Shown here piece by piece: positions 44,205-54,652 of a stretch of 64,000 nucleotides of DNA (positions within the stretch are counted from its first letter, which is position 1; every line of letters begins with the position of its first letter). The notes beneath the pieces are model-generated. The model saw only the letters and a list, made by a program, of their open reading frames with translations. It searched no databases and was not told the DNA's origin. This stretch comes from Micromonospora echinospora (lineage in GTDB: Bacteria; Actinomycetota; Actinomycetes; Mycobacteriales; Micromonosporaceae), in contig NZ_LT607413.1 in NCBI RefSeq assembly GCF_900091495.1, forward strand, positions 5,037,001-5,101,000. The letters are read 5' to 3'. Both the position numbers and the translations under genes were made by a program.

Positions 44205-44866
44205 TGTACCAGTACGAGTTCTCCGAGCTGTTCGAGCGGATCATCCTGCCCGGGCTGCTCGACACCATCACCATGCTGCTCGGCTCGTTCGTCACGTGCA
44301 CCCTCGTGGGGTTCACGCTCGCCCTGGTGCTCGTGACGACCGACACGCACGGGCTTCGACCCAACCGGACGGTCCACGAGATCGTGAGCACCGTCATCAG
44401 CATGCTGCGGTCGGTGCCCTTCATCATCCTCGCCATCTCGATCATCCCGCTCACCCGCCTGGTGGTCGGCACGTCGATCGGCGTGTGGGCGGCGGTCTTC
44501 GCCATCACCTTCGCGGGCAGCCCGCTGATCGCACGACTCCTCGAAAGCGCCTTCAAGGAGGTCAATCCGAGCCTCGTCGAGGCGGCACGTTCCTTCGGCG
44601 CGAGCGACTGGCAGATCACCTTCCGGGTCATCGTCACCGAGTCGGTGCCGGCGATCGTCTCGCAGATGACGCTCGGCGTGATCTCGCTGCTCGGCTTCAC
44701 CGCGGTGGCCGGCACGATCGGCGCGGGCGGCCTGGGCGCCGTCGCCCTGACCTACGGCTACCAGAACTTCAACGACCAGATCATGTACGGCACCGTCGCG
44801 ATCCTGGTCGTCATGGTGATCGGCATCCAACTCGGCGGAAACGCCCTCTACCGCAGACTCCGGTGA
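44204..44866 (+). CDS. MetI-type ABC transporter permease
   Basis: A 220-residue permease with five hydrophobic segments and the EAA-like loop NPSLVEAARSFGASDWQITFRVIVTESVP, followed by GTIGAGGLGAVALTYGYQ, the hallmark C-terminal motif of MetI. Its ATG overlaps the stop of the ATPase gene by one base (TGATG). Length is typical. Confidence 0.93.
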   Translation: MYQYEFSELFERIILPGLLDTITMLLGSFVTCTLVGFTLALVLVTTDTHGLRPNRTVHEIVSTVISMLRSVPFIILAISIIPLTRLVVGTSIGVWAAVFAITFAGSPLIARLLESAFKEVNPSLVEAARSFGASDWQITFRVIVTESVPAIVSQMTLGVISLLGFTAVAGTIGAGGLGAVALTYGYQNFNDQIMYGTVAILVVMVIGIQLGGNALYRRLR

Positions 44867-44908
44867 CCCCAACCCCAAGATCCGCCCAGCACGAAAGGCA
44901 ACACCCCC

Positions 44909-45724
44909 ATGAGAAATCCCCTCAGGAGAGCGATCCCGCTGCTTGTCGTCGCCCTCGCCGTCTCCGTCGGCGCCTGCTCGTCCGGCTCCGCCGCCGAAGG
45001 TGATGGCAAAACGGTCACGATCGGCGTGCTCGCCCGCGAGGAGCCCGACCTGAACTTCGTGGCCGAGCATCTGGCCAAGCAGGGCTACACGATGAAGGTC
45101 CAGGTGTTCGACGACAACATCGCCATGAACCGGGCCACCGAGGACGGCAGCATCGACGCCAACTTCTTCCAGAACGCCAACTACCTCAAGAGCTACCAGG
45201 AGAGCAACGGGTCGTCGCTCGTCACGTACGGCCCCTGGCTGCAGACCACGGCCGTGCAGTTCGTCTCGAGCAAGCACGCCTCGGCCGACGCGCTCCCGAA
45301 CGGCGCGCGCATCGGCATCGCCAACGACTCCGCCAACCGCGCCCGGGAACTCCAACTCCTCGCCGCCAACGGCCTCATCGAGCTCGCGAAGGGCGTGGAG
45401 GTGCCCACGATCCTCGACGTCACCGCCAACCCGAAGAACCTCCGCTGGGTCGAGGTCAACCCGCGCAGCAAGGCCGCGGCCTTCCCCGACCTGGACGCGA
45501 TGACCGCTCCGTCGATCACCGTGCACCTGATGAAGGACCCTTCGATCAAGGCGCTCTACGAGGAGACGCCGGAGGTCTACGGCAGGTACGGAGGCACGCT
45601 CTGGGTCGTCCGGAAGGGCTACGAGAACACCGCCTGGCTCGACGCGGCGACCAAGTTCATGCAGTCCACGGACTACAAGACCTGGATCGCGAACACCTAC
45701 CAGGGCCTCAAGAAGACGCCCTGA
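44909..45724 (+). CDS. MetQ/NlpA-type substrate-binding lipoprotein
   Basis: A 271-residue lipoprotein; signal peptide with lipobox VGAC (Cys23). The NlpA/MetQ features TIGVLAREEPDLNFVAEHLAKQGYTMKVQVFDDNIAMNRA, DANFFQNANYLKSY and IGIANDSANRARELQLLAANGLI are in order. MetQ usually reads DANYFQH; here the corresponding site is DANFFQN, hinting at altered specificity. It delivers the ligand to the MetN/MetI-type pair upstream. ATG 44909 follows CGAAAGGC. Confidence 0.92.
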   Translation: MRNPLRRAIPLLVVALAVSVGACSSGSAAEGDGKTVTIGVLAREEPDLNFVAEHLAKQGYTMKVQVFDDNIAMNRATEDGSIDANFFQNANYLKSYQESNGSSLVTYGPWLQTTAVQFVSSKHASADALPNGARIGIANDSANRARELQLLAANGLIELAKGVEVPTILDVTANPKNLRWVEVNPRSKAAAFPDLDAMTAPSITVHLMKDPSIKALYEETPEVYGRYGGTLWVVRKGYENTAWLDAATKFMQSTDYKTWIANTYQGLKKTP

Positions 45725-45769
45725 GTCCTCGCCAGCCCATCGCACCACGACCCCAGGAAGGGAAACCCC

Positions 45770-46129
45770 ATGGTCAGCGTCGTCGGCATGACCGATCTCC
45801 CGCTCGACAAGGTCGACCTCCCCACGTTCGTCGACGACATCGGGCGTGCGGCGCACACCGCCTTCGCGTTGCCCCCGCACATGCGCAGCGTCTACCTCGT
45901 GCCGCTGCCACCCGAGAACTGCACGGTGAAGGACGGCTACGAGATCACGTTCTTCCTGTACACCGCGCCCGACAAGAGCGTGGAACTCAAGCGCCGGATG
46001 GTGAAGGCGCTGCACGACGTCGTCCAGGCCACCGACTGGGGCGACACCGTCAAGGTGGTGGTCATCATCAAGGAGCATGCCGCCGAGAACGTCGGAGTCG
46101 GCGGAGTCCTCCGCCTCGACATGACCTGA
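45770..46129 (+). CDS. Small protein, possibly tautomerase-like
   Basis: A 119-residue cytosolic protein, ATG 45770 with AGGAAGGGAAA upstream. I do not recognise a certain family. The alternation of strands and two helices (RRMVKALHDVVQATDW, KVVVIIKEHAAENVGVGG) resembles the 4-oxalocrotonate tautomerase/MIF superfamily, but the catalytic N-terminal proline expected after Met removal is absent (MVSVVG), so this is weak. It is the fourth gene of the MetNIQ-type operon and precedes a strong hairpin. Confidence 0.5.
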   Translation: MVSVVGMTDLPLDKVDLPTFVDDIGRAAHTAFALPPHMRSVYLVPLPPENCTVKDGYEITFFLYTAPDKSVELKRRMVKALHDVVQATDWGDTVKVVVIIKEHAAENVGVGGVLRLDMT

Positions 46130-46159
46130 CACCGGCCGACGGAGCCGTCGCCGAGTAGC

Positions 46160-46224
46160 GGCGGCCGTCAGCCGGGCGCCGCGGGTGAGCCGCCGCCGCG
46201 CCACCGGCCCGACTGACGGCCGCC
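46160..46224 (+). terminator. Strong hairpin terminator after the MetNIQ-type operon
   Basis: An 18-bp stem with one mismatch (46160-46177 pairing with 46207-46224) encloses a GC-rich loop. It lies 30 bp after the small protein gene and 37 bp before the aldo/keto reductase, so the latter probably has a separate or read-through transcript. Confidence 0.7.
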
Positions 46225-46261
46225 CGTCCCGTGGATCGAGTGAGTTCGAGGAGAACAACGC

Positions 46262-47256
<995 letters not shown>

Positions 47257-47260
<4 letters not shown>

Positions 47261-48501
47261 ACCGGGCGGGTGCGGCGGGTGCCGCCCTGAGCCGGCTCTG
47301 GAACGGGAGCCGGCTGGCGGCGTCGCTGTCCGTCTACCGCCACCTGCACGCCCATCCCGAACTGTCCGGACAGGAGCACCGGACCGCCGAGTTCGTCGAG
47401 GCGCGACTCGCCGACCTGGGCGTCGAGACGTTCCGGTGCGGCGGTACGGGCGTCGTCGGCGTCCTGCGCAACGGTGTGGGACCGGTCGTGGCCTACCGCG
47501 CGGATCTCGACGGGCTGCCGATCCGGGAGGAGTCGGGCGTGCCCTACGCGAGCACCGACCAGGGCCACCTGCCGGACGGATCGGTGTCCGGGGTGATGCA
47601 TGCCTGCGGCCACGACCTCCACACGACGGTCGCGCTCGCGGCTGCCGGCGTGCTGGCCGAGAACCGGGCCGCCTGGGCCGGCACCGTCGTCTGGATCTTC
47701 CAGCCGGCCGAGGAGACGGCCGCGGGGGCGGCGGCGATGGTCGAGGACGGGCTGTGGGAGAAGGCCCCGCGGCCCGAGGCGGTGCTGGCGCAGCACGTGA
47801 CATCCCTGCCGAGCGACCAGGTGCGGATCGGCGTCGGGAACGTCATGAACCTCGGCGACTCGTGGCGCGTGCGCCTGCGCGGACGCGGCGCGCACGGGGC
47901 CCGCCCGCACGAGTCCATCGACCCGATCGTGCTCGGCGCCCATCTCGTCACCCGCCTGCAGACCGTCGTCTCCCGGCAGGTGGAACCCGGGTCCCCGGCC
48001 GTGCTCACCGTCGGCACCTTCCACGCCGGCACCAAGGAGAACATCATCCCCGACGAGGCAATCCTCTCGCTCAACATCCGCACGCCGGATGCCGAGACGC
48101 GGGAGACCGTGCTTTCCGCCGTCCGCCGCGTGATCGCCGCCGAGGCGAGCGCGAGCGGCGCGCCCGAGCCGAGGATCGAGGAGATCAGCCGCTTCCCCCG
48201 GTGCTTCAACGCGCCGGAGCAGACCGCTGAGGTGGCGGCGGCCCTCGACGCCGTCTTCGGGCCGGACAACGTCGCGCGCGATCTGCGGGCGACCGGCAGC
48301 GAGGACGTGGGTTGGCTCGCCGACGCGATCGGTGTGCCGCTCGTCTTCTGGATGTTCGGCGCGTACCGCCCCGGCCGGGACCCCGGCGACATGCCCTCGA
48401 ACCACACGCCGCACTTCGCCCCGGACCCCGGGTACGCGATCCCCGCCGGGGTGCGCGCCGCGCTCGCGGCTCTCGGCACCCGACTCGACGTCCCGTCCTA
48501 G
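47257..48501 (+). CDS. M20 family amidohydrolase/aminoacylase
   Basis: A 414-residue M20D-type metallohydrolase. HLHAHPELSGQE near the N-terminus, the metal-binding MHACGHDLHTTVAL (about 115) and QPAEETAAGAAAM (catalytic Glu-Glu) are all present, as is the dimerisation-domain motif GRGAHGARPHESIDPI with a conserved His. Such enzymes remove N-acyl groups from amino acids or hydrolyse their conjugates. GTG 47257 overlaps the aldo/keto reductase stop. With a MetNIQ-type importer nearby it could deacylate an imported N-acyl amino acid, which is inference. Confidence 0.9.
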
Positions 48502-48568
48502 CGTCCTGAGTCCCTGATCCGTCTGCCGTACGTGGCGAGGGCGAGCGCACTCTGCGACACCGGCCGAA

Positions 48569-49504
48569 TCATGCGGGTCGTGGTTCCTTGCGCGCGTCGA
48601 TGGTGTTGTACGGGACGCCGGCGGTCTCGGTCATGAACTGCAGCAGTGTCTGAGCCGGGAGCGACAGACGGCGTTGCCGTGGCCACCACACCCGGACGTC
48701 CCGAACGGCGTCGGGATGATCGATGTCGCGGACATGCAGGTTGTCGGTGCGGGACACGTCCATGGCCAGTTGGGTGGTGACCCCGACACCAAGGCCGGCG
48801 CCGACCAGCGCGACGAGTGACTGCGGGTTGCTCACCTGATACACCAGCGGGGGCGGCTGCCGGAGCGAGAACCAGAGAGGGTGGGTCTGGAGGCCGTCCG
48901 TGTCGTACCGGCCGGTCATGATGAGCGGATGCTTGAGGAGCTGGGCGGGGGCCAGCGGCTCAGCAGATCTGGCCAGTGGGTGGTGCGCGGGCGTCACCAC
49001 CTTGAACTTCTCCCGCCACATCGGGTGGCTGCGAAAGACCGTGTCCGACAGTGGCGGCGTCGTCTGGCGGAGGAACAGCTGGACGTCGCCCTGGATCGCC
49101 GCGTCGTGGAGGTGGGCGCCGCCCAGCTCGACCAGCCGGACCCGGATCATCGGATACACCGCCCGGAAGGCTTTCAACAGCTCGGGGACGTAGCCGGCCG
49201 TCGCGCTCGGGTAGGTGCCCAGGCGTACCTCCCCCCGCCTGCGCCCGACCGACTCGCTGACGTTGCCTCGGGCCGACTCGATCTCCCCGAGGATCGCATG
49301 GGCGTGGACCAGCAGCGCGCGACCCCGGTCGGTGAGGCCGATGGGACGACGGCCGCGGTCGAAGAGCGCCACGCCGAACTCCTTCTCGAGCGCGGCGATC
49401 TGGGCGCTCACGGTGGGCTGGGACACGCCCAGCTCCACGGCGGCTGCGGCGAACCCGCGCCGGTCCGCCACCGCTACGAAGGTCTCCAGCCAGCGAGTTT
49501 CCAC
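48569..49504 (-). CDS. LysR-family transcriptional regulator
   Basis: A 311-residue LysR regulator with N-terminal winged helix (WLETFVAVADRRGFAAAAVELGVSQPTVSAQIAALEKEFGVALFDR) and a periplasmic-binding-like effector domain (about 90-300). GTG 49504 was chosen because AGGAGG lies 6 bp upstream and the family starts there. It is divergent from the sugar-acid operon at 49659, and a 7-bp perfect inverted repeat lies between them. LysR proteins usually activate the divergent operon on binding a pathway intermediate, so this protein is the likely switch of that operon. Confidence 0.92.
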   Translation of the reverse strand: METRWLETFVAVADRRGFAAAAVELGVSQPTVSAQIAALEKEFGVALFDRGRRPIGLTDRGRALLVHAHAILGEIESARGNVSESVGRRRGEVRLGTYPSATAGYVPELLKAFRAVYPMIRVRLVELGGAHLHDAAIQGDVQLFLRQTTPPLSDTVFRSHPMWREKFKVVTPAHHPLARSAEPLAPAQLLKHPLIMTGRYDTDGLQTHPLWFSLRQPPPLVYQVSNPQSLVALVGAGLGVGVTTQLAMDVSRTDNLHVRDIDHPDAVRDVRVWWPRQRRLSLPAQTLLQFMTETAGVPYNTIDARKEPRPA

Positions 49505-49534
49505 CCGTGTCCTCCTGTGCGGTTGTTTCATCAG

Positions 49535-49554
49535 GATTTCCTATAGAGGAAATC
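49535..49554. promoter_or_regulatory. Candidate LysR operator
   Basis: GATTTCC-N6-GGAAATC is a perfect inverted repeat in the LysR/enolase-superfamily intergenic region. It contains the ATTTCC...GGAAAT dyad of the T-N11-A type expected for LysR sites and lies 31 bp from the LysR start. Confidence 0.7.
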
Positions 49555-49658
49555 AATGTTACTGGCGATTGCTATTCGGCCTGGCCAGGCCCGTCTTACG
49601 TTGGCCGCGATCGACGAGCGCGGCAAGGCGCTCGCAGAGCCGACGAGGACCAATCCGC

Positions 49659-50789
49659 ATGCCTGTCATCACCCGGATCGAGGTCGCCACCGCCGTCGTG
49701 CCCCTACCACGGGTCACGGGCATCGCGCGACGGACGATCACCAATCGTGAGTACACGCTCGTCCGGATCACCGCCGACGACGGCGTGACCGGAATCGGGT
49801 TCTGCTACCCCGGACACAGCGGGGCCAACATCGCCACGCTGGCGGTGCGCGACCTGCTGGCCCCCGTCCTGTTGGGCCGGGACGCCGACCTCATCGAGGG
49901 TGCCTGGCAGGCGATGTACCAGGAGGCCCTGCTCCACGGTCGGGTGGGTTCGGTCGTCCGTGGCCTGTCCGCCCTCGACATCGCGCTGTGGGACCGCAGT
50001 GCCCGCGCTGCCGCCATGCCTCTGCACAAGTACCTGGGTGGCCACTCCGACGAGGTCCCGGCATACGCCTCCGGCGGCTACTACCTCGACGGAAAGGGTG
50101 TCGACGGGCTCGCGGCGGAGCTTCAGGGCTACCAGGACCTCGGTTTCTCCGCCTTCAAGATCAAGGTCGGGCGGGTCGGGGTCGAGGAGGACCGGGCTCG
50201 GATCGCCGCGGCACGAGAGGTCGTCGGCCCCGAGGGGGTGCTGATGCTCGACGCCAACAACGCGTGGAGTGACCTGCCGAGTGCCGTCCGCGCGTTGCGT
50301 CGCTGGGAGGAGTTCGACCCCTACTTCATCGAGGAGCCGTTCGGGCCCGACGACATCGAGAACCACGCGCGGCTGGCGAAGGCGACGTCGATCACCGTCG
50401 CCACCGGCGAGATCGAGGCCGGACGCTGGCGGGCGAAGAGCCTTCTGGACGCCGAGGCCGCGGTGATCCTCCAGTGCGACGCGGCCGTCTGCGGTGGCCT
50501 GAGCGAACTGCGGAAGATCGCCGACCTGGCCAGCGCCTACGGGGCGTCGCTCGCCCCGCACTGGTTCCACGACCTGCACGCGCCGATGGTGGGCGCGTTT
50601 CCGGCCGCGACCTTCGTCGAGTACTTCGTCGGTAACGACATCCACAACATCGGCGCGCTGCTCGATCGTCAGCTCGACGTCGCCGGCGGTGTCATCCGAC
50701 TGCACCAGACACCAGGGCTGGGGTTCGGCTTTTCCGAGGAGGCCCTCGACCGCTACCTGGTCGGTCCGTGGGAGGTCGTGGAGAAATGA
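49659..50789 (+). CDS. Enolase-superfamily dehydratase/racemase (mandelate racemase/muconate lactonizing group)
   Basis: A 376-residue enolase-superfamily enzyme of the mandelate racemase subgroup. The active-site set is complete: Lys167-x-Lys169 (FKIKVG), metal ligands Asp198 (LDAN), Glu225 (IEEP) and Glu251 (TGEIE), and the Asp274/His301 dyad (QCDAAVCGG, APHWFHDLHA). That Lys and His-Asp pair on opposite faces is the layout of sugar-acid dehydratases and mandelate racemase. ATG 49659 follows CGAGGA. It heads an operon with an aldehyde dehydrogenase, DUF2090 aldolase, FGGY kinase and sugar importer, so an acid-sugar dehydratase is the best guess. Confidence 0.88.
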   Translation: MPVITRIEVATAVVPLPRVTGIARRTITNREYTLVRITADDGVTGIGFCYPGHSGANIATLAVRDLLAPVLLGRDADLIEGAWQAMYQEALLHGRVGSVVRGLSALDIALWDRSARAAAMPLHKYLGGHSDEVPAYASGGYYLDGKGVDGLAAELQGYQDLGFSAFKIKVGRVGVEEDRARIAAAREVVGPEGVLMLDANNAWSDLPSAVRALRRWEEFDPYFIEEPFGPDDIENHARLAKATSITVATGEIEAGRWRAKSLLDAEAAVILQCDAAVCGGLSELRKIADLASAYGASLAPHWFHDLHAPMVGAFPAATFVEYFVGNDIHNIGALLDRQLDVAGGVIRLHQTPGLGFGFSEEALDRYLVGPWEVVEK

Positions 50790-52279
50790 GCGACACCAGC
50801 ACCGGGAAGGCCACCGTGACCACCAGCGCCCTGACCCTGCGCAACCTCGTGAACGGGACGTACGTCGAGGGCGCGGCCGGCACGGACGTGTCGACGAACC
50901 CGGCGGACTCCGCCGACGTCGTCGCGGTCGTGCCCCGGATGTCCGCGGCCGAGGCCCGGTCGGCCGTCGACGCCGCCGCCGCGGCGTTGCCGGCCTGGCG
51001 GGACACGCCGAGCGTGCTACGGGGCAAGCACCTGTTCGCCGTCGCCGCGCTCATCCGGGAGCGGGCCGACCAGTTCCGGGACACGATCTGCCGCGAGATG
51101 GGCAAGACCACCGCCGAGGCGACGATCGAGGTCGAGCGCAGTGCCGAACTGGTGGAGTTCTTCGCCGGCGTCGGTCGTCTCCCGCACGGTGACGTCGTGC
51201 CGGACCGCCGCCCCGGTGTCGTGACCACGACCCGACACGAGCCCATTGGTGTCGTCCTCGCCATCACCCCGTGGAACGACCCGCTGATGGTGCCGGTCCG
51301 CAAGGCCGCGCCCGCGCTGATCCGGGGCAACACCGTGGTGCTCAAGCCCAGCCCGGACACGCCCGCCGTGGCGTTGCTCCTCGCCCAGGTGATGCAGGAC
51401 GCCGGACTGCCCGCCGGGACCTTCAACACGGTCACCGGCGACGTGGCGGAGATCGGCGACACCCTGGTCCGCGACCCCCGGATCGCGGGGATCACGTTCA
51501 CCGGCTCCACCGCGACCGGCCGCCACCTCGGCCAGGCGATCGCGGGCACCGGCACCCGGCTGCAGACGGAGATGGGCGGCAAGAACGCGGCGGTGATCAT
51601 GGCCGACGCCGACGTCACCCGGGCGCTCGAGGTGCTGCTGCCGTCGATCTTCGGCCAGACCGGTCAGCGGTGCACCGCGGTGAGCCGTCTCCTCGTCCAC
51701 CGGGACCGCTACGACGAGGTCGTGGAGCAGATCGTCGCCCGCGCCGGCGCGGTCGCCGTCGGACCGGCCGCCGACGCGGCGACGACCATGGGCCCGGTGG
51801 TGAACCAGCGCCAGCTCGACAAGGTCCTCACCATGATCGGCACCGCCCGCGAGCAGGGCGCGGTCATCGCCGCCGGCGGAGAGCGACTCATCGACGGCGC
51901 GGCGGCCCGTGGCTGCTTCGTCCGGCCCACCGTCGTCACGGGGGTCAGCGCCGACATGCGGATCTGGACCGACGAGGTGTTCGGTCCGGTCGTCGCGGTC
52001 ATGCCGTTCGACGACCTGGACGAAGCGATCGGCATCGCCAACGAGACGACATACGGACTGGCGTCGGGCATCTTCACGAACGACCTGGCCGCAGCGGAGG
52101 CGTTCGTCCGTGGCATGGAGACCGGCCAGGTCGTCGTCAACCTCGCCCCCAGCGGCTGGGACGTGCACCAGGCGTTCGGCGGGTTCAAGGAGTCCGGTTC
52201 CGCGTTCAAGGAGCACGGTCTGGACGGGCTCGCCTTCTACACCCGCGTCAAGACCGTCGCCGTGTCGGCCACCCCTTGA
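50786..52279 (+). CDS. NAD(P)-dependent aldehyde dehydrogenase (semialdehyde dehydrogenase-like)
   Basis: A 497-residue ALDH. Asn164 (ITPWND), Glu262 (QTEMGGKN) and nucleophile Cys296 (GQTGQRCTAVSR) form the catalytic set; FTGSTATGRHLG is the cofactor loop. The sequence is closest in feel to alpha-ketoglutaric semialdehyde dehydrogenases of pentonate/hexarate pathways. ATG 50786 overlaps the stop of the enolase-superfamily gene (ATGA). In this operon it would oxidise a sugar-derived aldehyde, either a keto-acid semialdehyde or the aldehyde released by the aldolase next to it. Confidence 0.92.
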   Translation: MSDTSTGKATVTTSALTLRNLVNGTYVEGAAGTDVSTNPADSADVVAVVPRMSAAEARSAVDAAAAALPAWRDTPSVLRGKHLFAVAALIRERADQFRDTICREMGKTTAEATIEVERSAELVEFFAGVGRLPHGDVVPDRRPGVVTTTRHEPIGVVLAITPWNDPLMVPVRKAAPALIRGNTVVLKPSPDTPAVALLLAQVMQDAGLPAGTFNTVTGDVAEIGDTLVRDPRIAGITFTGSTATGRHLGQAIAGTGTRLQTEMGGKNAAVIMADADVTRALEVLLPSIFGQTGQRCTAVSRLLVHRDRYDEVVEQIVARAGAVAVGPAADAATTMGPVVNQRQLDKVLTMIGTAREQGAVIAAGGERLIDGAAARGCFVRPTVVTGVSADMRIWTDEVFGPVVAVMPFDDLDEAIGIANETTYGLASGIFTNDLAAAEAFVRGMETGQVVVNLAPSGWDVHQAFGGFKESGSAFKEHGLDGLAFYTRVKTVAVSATP

Positions 52280-52295
52280 GAATCGGAGCTACCCG

Positions 52296-53201
52296 ATGAG
52301 CACGTTGTACATGCTTGCCTTCGACCACCGTGCCTCGCTGACGAAGATGTTCGGCGAGCACGGGGGCACCTACCAGGGGCGGCCGGTCGACTACTCCGCG
52401 CTCAAGCGCGTCATCTGGGAGTCGTTGCCGCTGGCGATCGAGGCACGCGGGCTGCAACGGTCGACCCTCGGCGTCCTCGTCGACGAGGAGTACGGTGCCG
52501 ATGTCGCCCGGGAGGTCGCCGGAGCGGGTCTCGTGCTGGCCATGCCGGCCGAGCGCAGCCTGCAACGGGTCTTCGAACTCGAGTACGGCGACCAGTTCGA
52601 CGTACACATCGAGGCGTTCGACCCGGACCACGTGAAGGTGCTCGCCATCGCCGACGAGACGCTGCCGGCCGACCTGCTGGCCGTCTCGATGTCCCGGCTC
52701 CGGCAGCTCTCGGAGTGGGTGTCCCCACGGCGTCAGCGGCTGATGCTGGAGCTCCTCGTGCTCCCTTCCGCCGCGCAGTTGGAGCGGATCGGCGGCGACC
52801 GGGAGAGGTTCGACACCGAGCTTCGCCCGCAGATCATGGTGGACACGATCCGTGCCTACCAGCAGGCTGGCATCGAAGCGGACATCTGGAAGGTCGAGGG
52901 CCTCGCCACCGTAGACCAGTACCAGGCGGTTGCCGCACAGGCGCGGGCGGACGGCCGCGACGACGTCGAGTGCATCGTTCTCGGCCGTGGTGCCGACGAC
53001 GAGCAGATCCTGCGCTGGCTGCACGCTGCCGGGCAGGCCGACGGCTTCACCGGCTTCGCGATCGGCCGCAGCACGTGGGCACCGAGCCTGAAGGGGCTGA
53101 TGACCGGCCGACTCGACCCGGAGCAGGCCCGCGCGGAGATCGCCGGCCGATTCGTGTCGTACGTCGACACCTTCGAGGGCAGGACCGGGGACCTCCCATG
53201 A
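52296..53201 (+). CDS. DUF2090 family aldolase (IolC C-terminal/LacD-like)
   Basis: A 301-residue TIM-barrel protein: LYMLAFDHRASLTKMFG at the N-terminus is the DUF2090 signature, found as the C-terminal half of fused IolC proteins and distantly like tagatose-bisphosphate aldolases. GVLVDEEYGADVAR, MLELLVLP and IWKVEGL (a likely Schiff-base Lys) are further motifs. In inositol catabolism the related domain splits 5-dehydro-2-deoxyphosphogluconate; here the kinase gene that follows, overlapping by 4 bp (ATGA), would supply the phosphorylated substrate. ATG 52296 follows CGGAGC. No other inositol genes are seen. Confidence 0.8.
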   Translation: MSTLYMLAFDHRASLTKMFGEHGGTYQGRPVDYSALKRVIWESLPLAIEARGLQRSTLGVLVDEEYGADVAREVAGAGLVLAMPAERSLQRVFELEYGDQFDVHIEAFDPDHVKVLAIADETLPADLLAVSMSRLRQLSEWVSPRRQRLMLELLVLPSAAQLERIGGDRERFDTELRPQIMVDTIRAYQQAGIEADIWKVEGLATVDQYQAVAAQARADGRDDVECIVLGRGADDEQILRWLHAAGQADGFTGFAIGRSTWAPSLKGLMTGRLDPEQARAEIAGRFVSYVDTFEGRTGDLP

Positions 53202-54649
53202 CCAGAGCCGCCGACGAGCTCTATCTCGGCGTCGACGTCGGCACGACGTACACGAAGATCCAGATCGTGGACCCCGACGGGAACACCGTCGCGCTGAGTT
53301 CTCGAGCCACCCCCTGGGAGCGTACGGCGGGGGTCACGATCCTCACCCCGGCCCGACTGCTCGACGAGGTACTCCAGCACCTCGAAGCGGTGCTGGACGA
53401 CCACCCGGCGGGCCGGGTGGTCGGCATCGGCCTCACCGGGTTCGGCGAGACCGGCGTGCCACTGGGAGCGCGGGGCGACGTCCTGGCCCCCGGCCTGCCC
53501 TGGTACGACGTGCACGGCGCCGACGAACTCGACCGGCTCGCCGTCACGCTCGGCTTGGAGGCGTTCACCGGCAGCAGCGGCCTGCCGGTGAACCTCAAGC
53601 CGTCGCTGTTCAAGTTCGCCTGGTTGGCCGAGCGGTACACCCCGCTGTCGCAGTGGGTCCGGTGGCTCAGCATCCAGGAGTGGCTGGCGTTCCAGTTGAC
53701 CGGAACGATCGCCGGCGAGGCGTCGCTGGCCAGCCGCACCGGACTGCTCGACGTCGTCTCCGGCCGCCAGTCGGAGGAGACCAGCATCTGGGCGGGCGTG
53801 CCGCCGACCCTGCTGCCCGACCGGGTGGGGGCGGGAACCTCGATCGGCCGGGTGACGACCGGGCCGGCCAGGATCCACGGCGCGCACGTCACCATCGCCG
53901 GCCTCGACCACCTCGTGGCCGCGGTCGGGCTGGGCGCCCTCGACGACGCCGATCTCGTCGACTCGTGTGGCACCGGCGAGGCGATCATCCGGCACCTTCC
54001 CGAGCGCCCGTGGAACGCGCTCAACCTGGTGGATGCCGTGAACCGCGAGCTCTCCGTCGGCCGGGACGTGTTCCCCGGACGGCTGCAGGCCATGGCCAGC
54101 GTGCGCAGCGGGATCGGCATGGGACGGTTCCTGAAGCTCATGGGGATCCAGCGCGACGAGTTGCCGGCGCTGGACGCGGCGGCACTCGCCGTGGTTCCTC
54201 GGGTCGACGGGCCCCGCGTCTCGAACGTCTGGCTCGACCAGGCCCAGCTCACCAACATCGACTACGAACCGGACCGGGCGGAGGTGTGGCGAGCCGTCAT
54301 CGAGGCGGTGCAGGAACGCGCCGCCTACCTGGTCCACCAACTCGACGTCGTGGCGGGGATCCCCGCACGGCGACGCATCATGACCGGCGGCGGGTTGACC
54401 AGCCGCGCGGTCCGCGAGATCAAGCGCCGTTATCTCGGCGACTACGAACTGCCGGACATCTCCGAGGCCACGAGCCTCGGTGCCGCGCACTTCGCCCGGA
54501 TGGCCGCCGGGGCCGTCCCCCCGATCCGGATCACCGGACCATCGTCCGACTCGGCAGTCGACACCGCCCCCGACCACCCCCACCGTGCGCCCGTCGACCC
54601 TGCCGATCACCTCGCCAGCGTGCCTGGCGGCAGAGAAGATCAGAGGTAA
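53198..54649 (+). CDS. FGGY-family carbohydrate kinase
   Basis: A 483-residue sugar kinase: LGVDVGTTYTKIQIVD (phosphate-1), GIGLTGFGETGVPLG, VDSCGTGEAIIRH (phosphate-2) and RRIMTGGGLTSRAVREIK (adenosine motif). It does not match gluconate, xylulose, glycerol or rhamnulose kinases closely in its substrate loops (TPWER, PWYDVHGAD), so the sugar is open. The C-terminal 35 residues are a Pro/Asp-rich tail (about 445-483) beyond the usual fold. ATG 53198 overlaps the aldolase stop. It likely phosphorylates the keto-deoxy sugar acid or polyol-derived ketose for the DUF2090 aldolase. Confidence 0.88.
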   Translation: MTRAADELYLGVDVGTTYTKIQIVDPDGNTVALSSRATPWERTAGVTILTPARLLDEVLQHLEAVLDDHPAGRVVGIGLTGFGETGVPLGARGDVLAPGLPWYDVHGADELDRLAVTLGLEAFTGSSGLPVNLKPSLFKFAWLAERYTPLSQWVRWLSIQEWLAFQLTGTIAGEASLASRTGLLDVVSGRQSEETSIWAGVPPTLLPDRVGAGTSIGRVTTGPARIHGAHVTIAGLDHLVAAVGLGALDDADLVDSCGTGEAIIRHLPERPWNALNLVDAVNRELSVGRDVFPGRLQAMASVRSGIGMGRFLKLMGIQRDELPALDAAALAVVPRVDGPRVSNVWLDQAQLTNIDYEPDRAEVWRAVIEAVQERAAYLVHQLDVVAGIPARRRIMTGGGLTSRAVREIKRRYLGDYELPDISEATSLGAAHFARMAAGAVPPIRITGPSSDSAVDTAPDHPHRAPVDPADHLASVPGGREDQR

Positions 54650-54652
54650 GGC

